Notes: generated from the sequence alone by a model not told the origin. 64,000 nucleotides of DNA from Bacteroidales bacterium (GCA_017437755.1 JAFRXI010000071.1:1-64000), one strand, 5' to 3'; shown: positions 18,355-28,110, counted from the first letter of the stretch. Numbers and translations: made by a program.

Positions 18355-19433
18355 TATCTTCCGTATTTTTTTACAAACCTCATCATATCATCATAACACT
18401 TGTCCAGCTCCGTCTTCTGGATGTCGGTCAGTTCAATGCCGTCCATCTTCCAGAGGGACTTCTCCCCCTTCGGATAAATGCCTGAACCGCCTTCCGGCTT
18501 ACCCGCATACGTCCTCGAAAGCATGTTGTCAAAGAGCCCCAGGCGGACGAAATAATAGAGGGAGTAACCCCTCAGGCTGTCATAGCCAAGGAACCTCTGG
18601 TCAATGAGAAGGCGGTAAAGGGAATAGGCCTCCGTCAGACGCCCCTTCCTGTCCCCGTCCTTCATCATTTTCCAGATACAGGAAACGATGGGGGCATAGG
18701 CGATCCGTTCGGAAACCAGTCCGGCCGTCCCTATCATCCTCCGCTGATACAGCCACTGCCAGCCTCCCCAGGCGGAAAAAACCGTCTTGATATGGGGCCT
18801 GGCGGAAAGCTCCTCCATCTGGCGGACATTGGCCTCGAGCTTGTTGGATTCCTCCTTTATCCAGCCATAGGTTGACGGGTACTTCCGGGCCAGGGCGACA
18901 AGAAAATCCACCGTGGGAGTGGGGCACACTTCGTTCACGTATGTCTGGATTATCACAGGACGGGTGGCTACACCCGCGAGGGCATCGTAGTATTCCCACA
19001 GATCGGCCTCGGACGTGCCGTAATACGGGGGCCTTGCGGCCAGAAGCAGGTCCACGCCGTATTCCGCGGCAAGCCTTTCGGCCTCCCTGGCATAGATCAG
19101 CATGTCCTCAGTATCGTCTCCGTTGACCCCGAGTACGAGTCTTGTCCCGGGAGAGGAAGCTTTCCATTCACGCACCAGGGCGGCCATCCCTTCAAAGCGC
19201 TCTTCCCTGGAAAGCAGGTCCACGGAGTCGTTTGACTGCGGCCAGATAATCCCGGGAACATTCCACCTGACGGCGTAGCGGGCTTCCTTGACCAGATTCG
19301 GATAACTGACGGAGCCGTCCGCGTTGTACGGTGTGGACAATATGAGATATGGTCCTTCTATGTCCGCAGCACACAACTGCCACGGACACAGAAGGATAAC
19401 AAGCAGGAAAAGTATCGCTTTCTTCATCGGCAT
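18354..19433 (-). CDS. Exported DapA/NanA-family aldolase-like protein
   Basis: A 359-residue member of the dihydrodipicolinate synthase / N-acetylneuraminate lyase family, a TIM barrel that works through a Schiff-base lysine. The lysine is visible in YGWIKEES (Lys193) and the tyrosine region in PVIIQTYVNEV. Other family traits are LVLGVNGDDTED and LLLAARPPYYGTSE. An N-terminal hydrophobic segment ending LCAAD is a good Sec signal, unusual for this normally cytoplasmic family. The ATG at 19433 overlaps the SusD stop (TAATG); a second ATG at 19427 is also possible. Family relatives cleave 2-keto-3-deoxy sugar acids, so an aldolase or hydratase role on a sugar acid is a reasonable guess. Confidence 0.75.
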   Translation of the reverse strand: MPMKKAILFLLVILLCPWQLCAADIEGPYLILSTPYNADGSVSYPNLVKEARYAVRWNVPGIIWPQSNDSVDLLSREERFEGMAALVREWKASSPGTRLVLGVNGDDTEDMLIYAREAERLAAEYGVDLLLAARPPYYGTSEADLWEYYDALAGVATRPVIIQTYVNEVCPTPTVDFLVALARKYPSTYGWIKEESNKLEANVRQMEELSARPHIKTVFSAWGGWQWLYQRRMIGTAGLVSERIAYAPIVSCIWKMMKDGDRKGRLTEAYSLYRLLIDQRFLGYDSLRGYSLYYFVRLGLFDNMLSRTYAGKPEGGSGIYPKGEKSLWKMDGIELTDIQKTELDKCYDDMMRFVKKYGR

Positions 19434-21307
19434 TATCTCCAGAAAACCTCTTCGGGATTCTGTCCCTTCAGGGGATCATGGGTATTGATATCCAGATAAG
19501 GATTGTAAACCAGTTCGTTCTGGGGGTATGCGCTTATGAGCCCCTTGCGGACCAGTGTCCAGTCCTCGTCATAACTGAAATCCCTGCCGTAATAGAGTGT
19601 CCTGTAACCGTCATAAGAGGCGCCGGCGTCAGTGAAGTCACCCTGCTCCGGCTCGGCGAGGAATATATTCTTGGGCTTTGCGATATTTTCAGTGAGCCAG
19701 CGGGCGCCCATCCTGTGGGTATCAAAGTACTCATGATGCTCGAACGGCATCTCAAAGCACCGCTCCCAGAATATGCCGTTGATCAGGTCCTCCCTGGTGG
19801 AGAAGTCCCCTGCGGTCCAGTCCGCGGGTTCAGCGGCGGGAGCCCCGCTGGGAGTGGACTTTCGCGCCCTTTCCAGGATTACGTTCACGTAGCCGATGGC
19901 CCTCTCGCCGTAGGAATCGGACGGAGAGGAGCTCAGGTTGGCGCAGGCCTCCGCCGCGATCAGGTACACTTCAGCAAGACGCATGACGTAGAAATCCGCA
20001 TTTCCCACACTGTTGTCGAACGTGGGGTCATAATACTTCTTGTAGAAGGGGAACCCATAGTTCTTGAGGATGGTCGCACCCTTGTTGTAGATACGGTTGT
20101 CGGCAGGATAACAGGTCATGGTGGCGTTGTTGTTGCCGATGTACGACGTATGTATCAGGTTGATGTCCATACGGGGATCCGGGCAGCTTACATATATGTT
20201 GGAATTGTTTGTGCCGGTTCCCTTGGTCCCGTGGTAGCGCCCGCACCATTTCTGGAAGAACCAGCGGTCCGGATGGCAGCGCCCGAAATTGGGAACGTCG
20301 GCAGTTCCCATATAGTGGTTGGGAAGGGCCCACATGGTAAGGCCGCTTCCGGAAATCGAGGATTCCGGCGAGCGCGGAATGGCCCAGATGCGCTCCTTGA
20401 GCTGCCAGTCCTCCGGTTCCGTCCAGCGGAAGAGCTGGCGGTATGAGGGGCAGAGCTCGAAAGGACCGTTAAGGATGACGTCATCGGCATCGGTGAGTGC
20501 CTTGGTGAAGGCGTCCGAGGGGGTGTTTATCCCGATTTCGGAGAAATCCGGAGTGCGGTCCGTGAGCCAGAAGTTATCGTCGGGATGTGCGAGCAGGGTT
20601 CCGATTGTAAGGTAAACCAGGGAGCGGCAGGCCACCGCCCCATAGTTGCATACCCTTCCTGAAGAGTTGCCTCCGGAAATGCTGACCATCCGGTTGTAGT
20701 CCCTCATCTGCCCTGCAGCCTTGTCCAGGTCCTTGACGATCTGGCAATAGACCTCCCAAAAATTGTTGCGGGGCCCGTATGCCTCATCCGTAGTCATTGG
20801 CGCCTCCGTACGGAGAGTGACATCCCCGTAAAGGCGTACAAGGTAGAAATAGGACATCGCCCTCAGGAAAAGGGCCTCTCCCTCGATTTCCTTCTTGTAA
20901 GCCTCGTCCACGGGACTGGACTCCAGGGAATACATCAACGAATTGCAGCGGTAGATGGTCCGGTAGAAGCTCGTAAAGGAATCATAGGCTTCCGGATGCT
21001 GCGCAAAACGGGTGAACTTGAGGCAGCAGGACCACCTTTCAAGGGGATTCGCCAGGGCCGAGGTATTGTTCCAGTGGGCCAGTCCGGACGCGGGCAGAAG
21101 CCATTCGCAGAAGGTTCCGGAGAGGAAACCGCTCTGGGAGAACTGGCTGTAACAGCCCAGCATGTTGGCTTCCAGGGACGCCTTGGTGGAAACTGACATT
21201 GATCCGTCATAGGACGTAGACACTTTCTCGTCGAGGAATTTCGTGCACGATGACAGAAGGATTGCACCGGCGAGCAGGGAAACTGTTATTTTGAATGCTA
21301 TTTTCAT
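19433..21307 (-). CDS. susD: SusD/RagB-family glycan-binding lipoprotein (PUL1)
   Basis: A 624-residue lipoprotein (LLSSCTKFLDEKVS) of the SusD family, the surface lid of a SusC transporter. Family motifs are present: CNSLMYSLES, LFLRAMSYFYLVRLYGDV near residue 150, FYVMRLAEVYLIAAEACANL, and the C-terminal WERCFEMPFEHHEYFDTHRMG. It follows the large SusC gene by 11 nt and ends in a 1-nt overlap with the DapA-like gene. It should bind the PUL1 oligosaccharide and form a complex with the 1052-residue SusC. Confidence 0.95.
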   Translation of the reverse strand: MKIAFKITVSLLAGAILLSSCTKFLDEKVSTSYDGSMSVSTKASLEANMLGCYSQFSQSGFLSGTFCEWLLPASGLAHWNNTSALANPLERWSCCLKFTRFAQHPEAYDSFTSFYRTIYRCNSLMYSLESSPVDEAYKKEIEGEALFLRAMSYFYLVRLYGDVTLRTEAPMTTDEAYGPRNNFWEVYCQIVKDLDKAAGQMRDYNRMVSISGGNSSGRVCNYGAVACRSLVYLTIGTLLAHPDDNFWLTDRTPDFSEIGINTPSDAFTKALTDADDVILNGPFELCPSYRQLFRWTEPEDWQLKERIWAIPRSPESSISGSGLTMWALPNHYMGTADVPNFGRCHPDRWFFQKWCGRYHGTKGTGTNNSNIYVSCPDPRMDINLIHTSYIGNNNATMTCYPADNRIYNKGATILKNYGFPFYKKYYDPTFDNSVGNADFYVMRLAEVYLIAAEACANLSSSPSDSYGERAIGYVNVILERARKSTPSGAPAAEPADWTAGDFSTREDLINGIFWERCFEMPFEHHEYFDTHRMGARWLTENIAKPKNIFLAEPEQGDFTDAGASYDGYRTLYYGRDFSYDEDWTLVRKGLISAYPQNELVYNPYLDINTHDPLKGQNPEEVFWR

Positions 21308-21318
21308 GACTCAGCTTC

Positions 21319-24300
21319 TTAGAAGGATATTTTGAAATCGAGCATATAGGTACGTGCAGAGGGATATGCACCCATGTCCACGCCATACTTAAGCACATTT
21401 CCATAGATGTTTACGTCAGGATCGTATCCGGAATATTTCGTCCATACATACAGGTTCTTTCCGGACACCCCGACGGTGATGTTCTTGACGGGAGATTTGC
21501 CCTTGAAGGGAATGGAGTAGGAAAGGGATACGGAAGAGAGGCGGAGATATGAACCGTCCTCAACCCACCTGTCAGTACACCAGCTGACGTCGCTTCTCGT
21601 ATAGGCCGAGAAGGAAGGATACCTGGCTCCAGGATTCGACTCCGACCATGCGTCGGTAACGCATTCCCTGAGACGGTTGGCGCTGACTGTGGAGACGTCG
21701 GTCAGGACAGCCTTCTGCTGGTTGTATATGTCATTGCCGTAGGAGCCCGTGAAATATGCCAGGAAGGTCAGGCCCTTGTAATGCAATTCCGTATTGAAGC
21801 CGTAGGTGAACTTGGGGTTCGGGTTGCCCACCACCACACGGTCGGCCTCGGTAATGACCCCGTCCCCGTTGGTATCCACGAAATTGACCGATCCCTCTCC
21901 CCTGGGCTTCCCGTCAGCGAAGGGAACTCCCGTCTCCCCTGCCTGTACGATTCCGTCCGTGGGCATCGCATAGAAGATGCTCATGGGCTGGCCCTTTACG
22001 AAGACATTGATATAATCCTTGCAGTATGCATCTCCGGACAGCGCGTTGCCGGGGAAATACTCAATGGTCTGTATGGGCTGTCCGGCGTACAGGTACCTTT
22101 CGACGGTATCGGTCCCGCTGGGATTGATGGAAAGTATCTTGTTCCGGTTGAGCGAGAAGTTTCCGCTTAGCGACCACTCCAAATCCCTGGTGCGCACGGG
22201 AACCGATGTCAGGGTCAGCTCAAGGCCCTTGTTCTCGATGGATCCCATATTCACATACGGATTGGTCACGCCGGAAGATCCGGGCAGGGTCTTGATCTGG
22301 AGAAGGTCCTTTGTCACCTTATAATATGCATCGGCACTGAGGGTTAGGCGGCCCTTGAAGAATCCGAGGTCCAGACCCGCATTGTACTGGGTGGTGGTCT
22401 CCCATTTCAGGTCCCGGGCGGGAAGGTTCAGCGAACTCAGGGTAATGTTGGTATGGGTGGGATTGTCATGCGTTGCATACAGCCCCGTGGAATACCTGTA
22501 CATTGTCTGGTATGAAGGGATTGCCTGGTTACCTACCATACCCCATCCCAGACGGAGTTTTCCGGAAGAGAGGACCGGCACGTTGAACCAGGGCTCGTTG
22601 GTGAACCGCCAGGCGAACGCGAACGATGGGAACTTGGCCCACTTGTTGGCCCCGGCGAACTTGGAAGAACCGTCAAAGCGGTAGGTCGCGGTCAGCACAT
22701 ACCTGTCGGCATAATTGTAGATTGCGCGTGCAAAGAAGGACAGCAGCTGGCTCGCACCCTCGCTGTATGACAGCCAGTCGTAGGGCGCCGAATTCAGCGT
22801 GGCGGCCATGCCTTTCCACTGGAGGACGTTGGTCCCTTCCACGGTCTGGTTCTTGGACATGGCCTTCGACGCGGAATGTCCTATCGTTCCGGAAACATTA
22901 TGGCGGCCGAAAGATTTATTGACAAGGAGAAGGTTGTCCCAGTTCCAGTTCAACCTGTCCAGATGGACAACGGCGCCGGACGACCCGGTTGCCTGCGTGT
23001 TGATACGGTATGACTTGAATTTGGATCTCTCATCGGAGCGGTAGTCGGCGCCGAAAGTGGACCTGAAAGTCAGCCAGGGCAGTATCTTGTACTCGCCGAA
23101 CAGGCTCGGGGTCACACGGATCTCGTTCCTGATGCTCTGGTAATCGCTGAGCCAGCGGTCCGGGCCGGAAAGGGGCGCCCCGTCATCGTCGATTTCAGTT
23201 CCTTCCGGATCATAGGCCAGCAGATACCTGACCGGCCTGGTGAGGAGCATGCTCATGACCATGGAAGTGGCCGGAGTCTGCTGTGCGGTACCGCCGGCAC
23301 CCTGGGTCATCCGGGAATCCAGGTATGAGAAGGACGTCCTGGTCCCGAACTTGAATTTACCAAGGGTCTTGTCAAGGTTCAGGCGGAAAGTCAGGTTCTG
23401 GTAACCGGTTCCCTTGATGATGCCCTGGTTGTCGTAGTATCCGAGCGAAAAGCGGTAATCCGTATCCCTGGGCCGTCCGGCTATGGTGAAGAAGTAGCGC
23501 TGGGTTACGCTGAGGCGGGTTGAGTAATCCTGCCAGTCAACCTCTTCATACCGTCCTTCTTCAATACCTTCCGTATATATTCTGTAATTCACGTCGGTCT
23601 CGGGGACTTCCTTGAGCATCAGGTAGTTCTTGTACTGCTCGACGTTCATCAGGGGAAACTTCTTGTAAATCCGGCTCAGGCTTACACCGGAAGAGAACGT
23701 TATGACCGGCTTGTCCTTGCTGGCCGACTTGGTGGTAATCAGGACGACGCCGTTCGCGCCCTGCGACCCGTAGATGGCCGTGGCGGAAGCATCCTTCAGG
23801 ATTTCGATGGAAGCGATGTCCTGGGGGCTGATACCGATGAGTCCGTTGTTGTCCTCGTCTATACCGTTTTCACTGCCCTGATGGGAGCCGACGGACATGG
23901 AGCCTTCCGTGTTCAGGATGATGCCGTCAACCACATAAAGGGGCTGCGACCCTGAATTGAACGAACTTGCACCGCGGATGGTTATGCTCACTCCGGCATC
24001 CGGGGCGGCACTGTTGGAAACCACCTGCACACCTGCGGCGTTACCCTGGAGGAGCTGGTCGAGCGAAGGGCTCTGCAGGGCCCTGCCCTCGTCTATCTTC
24101 ACGGAGGTTACCGAACCGGTAAGGTCGCTTTTCCTCATTGCGCCGTATCCCACGACCACCACTTCATCCAACTGCTCAAGGTCTTCCTTCAGGACGAAAT
24201 TGACGACTCCCCGGTTGCCTATCTCAACCGTTTCATCAACATAGCCGATGCTGGAGCATGACAACCTGGGTTCAGTCCGCGGTTTGGGGGTGAAAGTCAG

Positions 24301-24477
24301 GGAATAGTTTCCGTCCGTGTCGGTTATGGCCCCGGCGGCGGTTCCCTGCAACATTACGGCAGCACCTATCACGGGTTCTCCCTTGGAATCGGTAACCCTG
24401 CCCCTGACTGTGACAGCCTGCTGGGCAAAGACGTTTACCGAGAGGAGAAGAAAGAGTCCTATTATATATCTTTTCAT
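21319..24477 (-). CDS. susC: SusC/RagA-family TonB-linked outer membrane transporter (PUL1)
   Basis: A 1052-residue TonB-dependent transporter with signal peptide. The N-terminal carboxypeptidase-D-like domain (TVRGRVTDSKGEPVIGAAVM) is complete, followed by the TonB-box/plug start LDEVVVVGYG. The plug has NAAGVQV, SITIRGASSF and YVVDGIIL, and the tail DASATAIYGSQGANGVVLITTK. A long barrel ends in the aromatic KISF. It lies 12 nt after the reduced SusC-like gene and 11 nt before susD. The pair should import PUL1 oligosaccharides across the outer membrane. Confidence 0.96.
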   Translation of the reverse strand: MKRYIIGLFLLLSVNVFAQQAVTVRGRVTDSKGEPVIGAAVMLQGTAAGAITDTDGNYSLTFTPKPRTEPRLSCSSIGYVDETVEIGNRGVVNFVLKEDLEQLDEVVVVGYGAMRKSDLTGSVTSVKIDEGRALQSPSLDQLLQGNAAGVQVVSNSAAPDAGVSITIRGASSFNSGSQPLYVVDGIILNTEGSMSVGSHQGSENGIDEDNNGLIGISPQDIASIEILKDASATAIYGSQGANGVVLITTKSASKDKPVITFSSGVSLSRIYKKFPLMNVEQYKNYLMLKEVPETDVNYRIYTEGIEEGRYEEVDWQDYSTRLSVTQRYFFTIAGRPRDTDYRFSLGYYDNQGIIKGTGYQNLTFRLNLDKTLGKFKFGTRTSFSYLDSRMTQGAGGTAQQTPATSMVMSMLLTRPVRYLLAYDPEGTEIDDDGAPLSGPDRWLSDYQSIRNEIRVTPSLFGEYKILPWLTFRSTFGADYRSDERSKFKSYRINTQATGSSGAVVHLDRLNWNWDNLLLVNKSFGRHNVSGTIGHSASKAMSKNQTVEGTNVLQWKGMAATLNSAPYDWLSYSEGASQLLSFFARAIYNYADRYVLTATYRFDGSSKFAGANKWAKFPSFAFAWRFTNEPWFNVPVLSSGKLRLGWGMVGNQAIPSYQTMYRYSTGLYATHDNPTHTNITLSSLNLPARDLKWETTTQYNAGLDLGFFKGRLTLSADAYYKVTKDLLQIKTLPGSSGVTNPYVNMGSIENKGLELTLTSVPVRTRDLEWSLSGNFSLNRNKILSINPSGTDTVERYLYAGQPIQTIEYFPGNALSGDAYCKDYINVFVKGQPMSIFYAMPTDGIVQAGETGVPFADGKPRGEGSVNFVDTNGDGVITEADRVVVGNPNPKFTYGFNTELHYKGLTFLAYFTGSYGNDIYNQQKAVLTDVSTVSANRLRECVTDAWSESNPGARYPSFSAYTRSDVSWCTDRWVEDGSYLRLSSVSLSYSIPFKGKSPVKNITVGVSGKNLYVWTKYSGYDPDVNIYGNVLKYGVDMGAYPSARTYMLDFKISF

Positions 24478-24489
24478 AATTGTATTCTG

Positions 24490-26934
24490 TTAGAATTTGA
24501 CGCTTAAGCCGAGAACGAAGGAGCGGCACAGAGGGAAGGAGCCGTAATCGACGCCGAAAGCCCTTGCAGTAACGCCAAAACTGTTCACATCAGGATTCCA
24601 GCCGCTATAACCGGTAAGGGTGAACAGGTTGTGTGCGGTTGCCCTGACGGTGAGTTCTTTCAGCCACCTGGTCTTGAAAGGAATTGAATACGAGGCAGAC
24701 AGATGCTCGAGCCTCAGGAAGTCGCCGTCCTCCAGATAACTTCCGGGAAGCAGCGCTATTCCGGATACGGCCGCAGGATTGGCATTGATCACCTTGAACC
24801 CCGCGGCGCCGGAGAACTTCGCATCCAAGGTCAGGGCCTTGAACCTGAACGTGGTACCCAGGCCGCCCGAGACTTTGGGAATGGTATTGCCGAGGGCAGA
24901 CGGGGCGGTGCCCACGATACGGCCATCCCCATCCGTCTCATATCCGCATGCGTATCCCACGGGAAGGCCTTCGACGGCGGCGGAAAGATAATTCCCGCCC
25001 TGAAGGTCAGTGCAGCACACGTCCTTGGGATCCAGGCTTACGATCCTGTTCATGTTCCACGCAACGTTACCGTAAAGGGTCCATGCCAGGTCACGGCCTT
25101 CAAGGATTGCAAGATTCATGTCGGCCTCGATGCCGTTGTTCCTGATGGCGGATTCCCGTTCATCGGCTACGACCCAGTTGGCCGTGGACTGCCACTGCGT
25201 GGCGACGACCTTTCCAAAGTTGAAGACCCTGAAATTATCCGCCGTGGACTTGTCATAGTATTTCACTGACAATTTGTAACGGTCATTGTTGATGCCAACT
25301 GAAAGAGCGACGTTGAACTCCTTGCTTATCAGGCGGTTGAGACCGTCGAAATAGAGTTCGGCGCCGGATTCCACCACCGGCACGTCCGGTATGTAGCCAT
25401 AAAGCAGTTCATAGGGAAGGACAGTCTCATGCGCGGCGACGCCGTAACCGCCCTCGATCCTGAGGGCGGAAAGGAATGATCCTTCAGGAAGCAGTTTGTG
25501 CAGGTTGACATAGGCCTCGCCCGAAGGGAAAATGAGCGGCTTCTTGTCGAAGCGGCCGTTACGGTCCACGCGTATCGCCGCGTTGAACCCGGCCAGGCCG
25601 TCATAATCGTACCCGAGTTTTCCATACAGGCCTTCCTCAAGGTATGTCCTCGCGTACTTCCTGATGGCATGAAGGCTGCCGGAAGAGGAAATACCCTTGC
25701 CCCGGAGATATGCAAAGTCAAAATCGGTTCCGCACATAGAATTGGTCCTGTCCGACTTCCCAAGGATGTCGGCGGAAACGGATGCCTCAAGATGGTGGCG
25801 GGCAAAGAAGTTCCGGCTGAAATTCAATTCCGCCCTGGCGTTGTAATTGAGAAGGGAATTGTTGAGGATCGCGTCAGCGCCGGAGAAATCCTTTCCGAAC
25901 GAAGTCCCGGCCCCGTACCAGAAATAGCGTGTCTGGTTTTCATAGTCAAGACCGGCGGAGACCTTCAGATACAATTCCTTAAGGAAATTGACCTGCAGCC
26001 ATACCGAGTTTACCGTACGGTATTCGATGGCCTCGTCGTCATACGCTCCCAGCCAGCCCTGGATGGTATCGTCCGCGAAAGAATCGGGATAACGGGAAAG
26101 TATCATCAGGGAAGGGGCCCCGATGTAATTTGTGCCGCTGAAGGAACTGTTCTCCCCGTAGCTGAGGAAAGAGTTGAAGCCGAACTTGAACAGGTTGCTG
26201 GCCTGGGTCTCGTATTTGACCGCGAGTCCTCCTGCCAGGGCATCGGATCCCCTTACCGGAGTCTTGTCCTGGCGGAGGAAACCCGATATCCCGTAAGTGG
26301 AGGCGCCGCCTGCCGTTCCGCTGATTCCGATATCGTGCGAATGCAGGAATCCCGGATGGAAGGCCTCACCGGTCCTTGTCGAAAGACTCACCCCCACGTT
26401 GGAATTGAGGAACAGCCTCCTCTGCCCTGGAGCGACCTTCCTTGTATTGACAATCACCACGCCGTTGGCTCCCGCCATTCCGTAAAGCGAAGCCGCGGAC
26501 ATGTCCTTTATAACTTCGATGGATTCAATTTCATAGGGATTCAGCCATCCGAAGTTACCGAGCGGGGACGTATAACTGCGGCCGGAATAGTCGGGCAGTT
26601 CGTTCCCCAGCACATTGGTGCCTCCTTTCAGGAAAAAGGCGTCGAGATTCCGGGCGGATGACGAGCCGATGACGGCGCCGTCTACGATCCAAAGCGGTTG
26701 TGAATCGCCCCTGAGGGTGTTGAGCCCCCTGACATAGACATTGAGCGCGCCATTGGGATTGCCGTCGACAGAAGAAACCCTGACCCCGGAGATTTCGCCC
26801 CTCATAAGGGAGGCCGGAGATTGGGCCACGGCTTTCATCACTCCCAAAGTGTCCGTCACAGAGTCTTTTGCGGACAGGTGCCACGCGGGTAAAGACAGCA
26901 GACAAACAATCGTCAGAATGTGTTTGAATAGCAT
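24490..26934 (-). CDS. Reduced SusC-like outer membrane protein without N-terminal domain
   Basis: About 814 residues. After the signal peptide (MLFKHILTIVCLL...LSAKD) the chain enters a SusC-type plug almost at once: GEISGVRVSSVDG, LNVYVRGLNTL, LWIVDGAVIG, IEVIKDMSAASLYGMAGANG, IVNTRK. The carboxypeptidase-D-like domain and the LDEVVVVGYG TonB-box region of normal SusC proteins are missing. The barrel is complete and ends GLSVKF. An in-frame ATG at 26979 lies upstream of the predicted transcription start, so the ATG at 26934 is chosen. It is the first PUL1 gene and has no SusD directly behind it. It may be a second transporter, or a regulator-type or accessory barrel. Confidence 0.85.
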   Translation of the reverse strand: MLFKHILTIVCLLSLPAWHLSAKDSVTDTLGVMKAVAQSPASLMRGEISGVRVSSVDGNPNGALNVYVRGLNTLRGDSQPLWIVDGAVIGSSSARNLDAFFLKGGTNVLGNELPDYSGRSYTSPLGNFGWLNPYEIESIEVIKDMSAASLYGMAGANGVVIVNTRKVAPGQRRLFLNSNVGVSLSTRTGEAFHPGFLHSHDIGISGTAGGASTYGISGFLRQDKTPVRGSDALAGGLAVKYETQASNLFKFGFNSFLSYGENSSFSGTNYIGAPSLMILSRYPDSFADDTIQGWLGAYDDEAIEYRTVNSVWLQVNFLKELYLKVSAGLDYENQTRYFWYGAGTSFGKDFSGADAILNNSLLNYNARAELNFSRNFFARHHLEASVSADILGKSDRTNSMCGTDFDFAYLRGKGISSSGSLHAIRKYARTYLEEGLYGKLGYDYDGLAGFNAAIRVDRNGRFDKKPLIFPSGEAYVNLHKLLPEGSFLSALRIEGGYGVAAHETVLPYELLYGYIPDVPVVESGAELYFDGLNRLISKEFNVALSVGINNDRYKLSVKYYDKSTADNFRVFNFGKVVATQWQSTANWVVADERESAIRNNGIEADMNLAILEGRDLAWTLYGNVAWNMNRIVSLDPKDVCCTDLQGGNYLSAAVEGLPVGYACGYETDGDGRIVGTAPSALGNTIPKVSGGLGTTFRFKALTLDAKFSGAAGFKVINANPAAVSGIALLPGSYLEDGDFLRLEHLSASYSIPFKTRWLKELTVRATAHNLFTLTGYSGWNPDVNSFGVTARAFGVDYGSFPLCRSFVLGLSVKF

Positions 26935-26976
26935 AATAATTGGATATTTGGTTAGTTGTATGATGTCATTCTCCCA

Positions 26977-27009
26977 CAAAACTAAACATTCCCGTCAATA
27001 AAAAGCAAG
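26977..27009 (-). promoter_or_regulatory. Promoter of the PUL1 operon
   Basis: On the minus strand TAGTTTTG (26984-26977) is a perfect TAnnTTTG element. A CTTG (27009-27006) stands 21 bp further upstream, one base from the TTTG consensus. The start would be about 35 nt before the ATG at 26934. Confidence 0.6.
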
Positions 27010-27012
27010 GGA

Positions 27013-27045
27013 TTTGCCTTATTGGATAATTTTTGCGTAACTTTG
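27013..27045 (+). promoter_or_regulatory. Promoter of the GntR-family regulator
   Basis: TTTG at 27013-27016, 21 bp spacing, then TAACTTTG at 27038-27045. It overlaps the divergent PUL1 promoter region, so one bound protein could affect both directions. Confidence 0.75.
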
Positions 27046-27051
27046 TTGCAC

Positions 27052-27062
27052 TGTGATTCACA
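27052..27062. promoter_or_regulatory. Candidate operator palindrome
   Basis: TGTGATTCACA is an 11-bp perfect palindrome lying at the expected transcription start of the regulator gene. GTTG (27045-27048) and CAAC (27061-27064) lie near its edges. The position suits repression of the regulator itself. I see no second copy at the PUL1 promoter. Confidence 0.5.
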
Positions 27063-27075
27063 ACACCTAAGTTAG

Positions 27076-28110
27076 ATGAACTATCTTCAAGACATTGAAA
27101 TAAGGGACAGGAACCCTATCTACAAACAGCTTGTAGAACATATAGAGAGTTCAGTGATGAAGGGTCTCCTAAAGCCGGGAGACCCCCTGCCGTCAATCAG
27201 CCAGTATGCCCGCCGGCTGGACATCTCCAAGGAAACCGTAAAGAAGGCATACGGCATCCTGACCCGGAGGGGCCTTCTGGAAAGCCACCAGGGAAAAGGG
27301 TTTTTCGTGCGTGCAAAGTCCAGGAGAAACAATCTGAAGATAATCATCCTATCCGATAAGCTGAGCCCTTACCGGCAGACCTTCCTGAACTCCTTCTCCC
27401 AGGCCATGGGCCATTCGGCCGAGATCCATATCCTCCTTCATAACCAGGACGTGGAAATCCTCCGGTACTATCTGGACCAGTCCCTGGGAAAATTCGACTA
27501 CTTCATTATCACGCCCCACTTCCCGCGGGATCCCGAAACCGGCGACAAGGTGATCAAGCAATTGTCAAGGATTCCCGACAACCAGCTGATACTGGCCGAC
27601 AAGAACGTAGACGACTACTCCGGAAACTGCGGGGCCGCCTATCAGGACTTTTCCTACGATGTGGCGACGGCCCTCTCCACGGTCACGGAAGAACTGCGCA
27701 GGTTCCCCTGCATCGACGTGTTCAACATGCCCAACAGCATGTACGGCTACGACGTGGAACTTGCCATCGCGCGGTTCTGCGACCGCAACAACCTCCACGC
27801 CTCCTTCCATGGCGGTATTTCCGGAAAGGACATCCACGGGAACCAGCTCTGCATCTTCCTGAACAGCCAGGCGGACGACGCCCTTTTCACCATAAATGAG
27901 ATAGCAAAGGCCAAAGGCCTTGTGATAGGCAGGGATATAAAACTGATATCCTACAATGAATCTCCCCTGTGCTCCATCCTTTTCGGCGGGCTGTCAACCA
28001 TCTCCACGGACTTTGCCCAGATGGGCCGCCTGTGCGCCGAAATGATAAAGACCGGGGAGATGAAAAAGATCAAGTGCGACATTCAGTTCAACAAGAGGCA
28101 TACCTTCTGA
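27076..28110 (+). CDS. GntR-family regulator with sugar-binding effector domain
   Basis: A 344-residue cytoplasmic regulator. Residues 1-75 form a GntR winged helix (NPIYKQLVEHI, LKPGDPLPSISQYARRLDIS, VKKAYGILTRRGLLESHQGKGFFV). The rest resembles a LacI/periplasmic-binding-type effector domain (DYFIITPHFPRD, LISYNESPLCSILFGGLSTIS). This combination is that of Bacillus AraR, a repressor released by a free sugar. It is divergent from PUL1 and shares its intergenic region, so it probably controls PUL1 in response to a monosaccharide. Which sugar is unknown; rhamnose is suggested only by the GH78 gene. Confidence 0.88.
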   Translation: MNYLQDIEIRDRNPIYKQLVEHIESSVMKGLLKPGDPLPSISQYARRLDISKETVKKAYGILTRRGLLESHQGKGFFVRAKSRRNNLKIIILSDKLSPYRQTFLNSFSQAMGHSAEIHILLHNQDVEILRYYLDQSLGKFDYFIITPHFPRDPETGDKVIKQLSRIPDNQLILADKNVDDYSGNCGAAYQDFSYDVATALSTVTEELRRFPCIDVFNMPNSMYGYDVELAIARFCDRNNLHASFHGGISGKDIHGNQLCIFLNSQADDALFTINEIAKAKGLVIGRDIKLISYNESPLCSILFGGLSTISTDFAQMGRLCAEMIKTGEMKKIKCDIQFNKRHTF

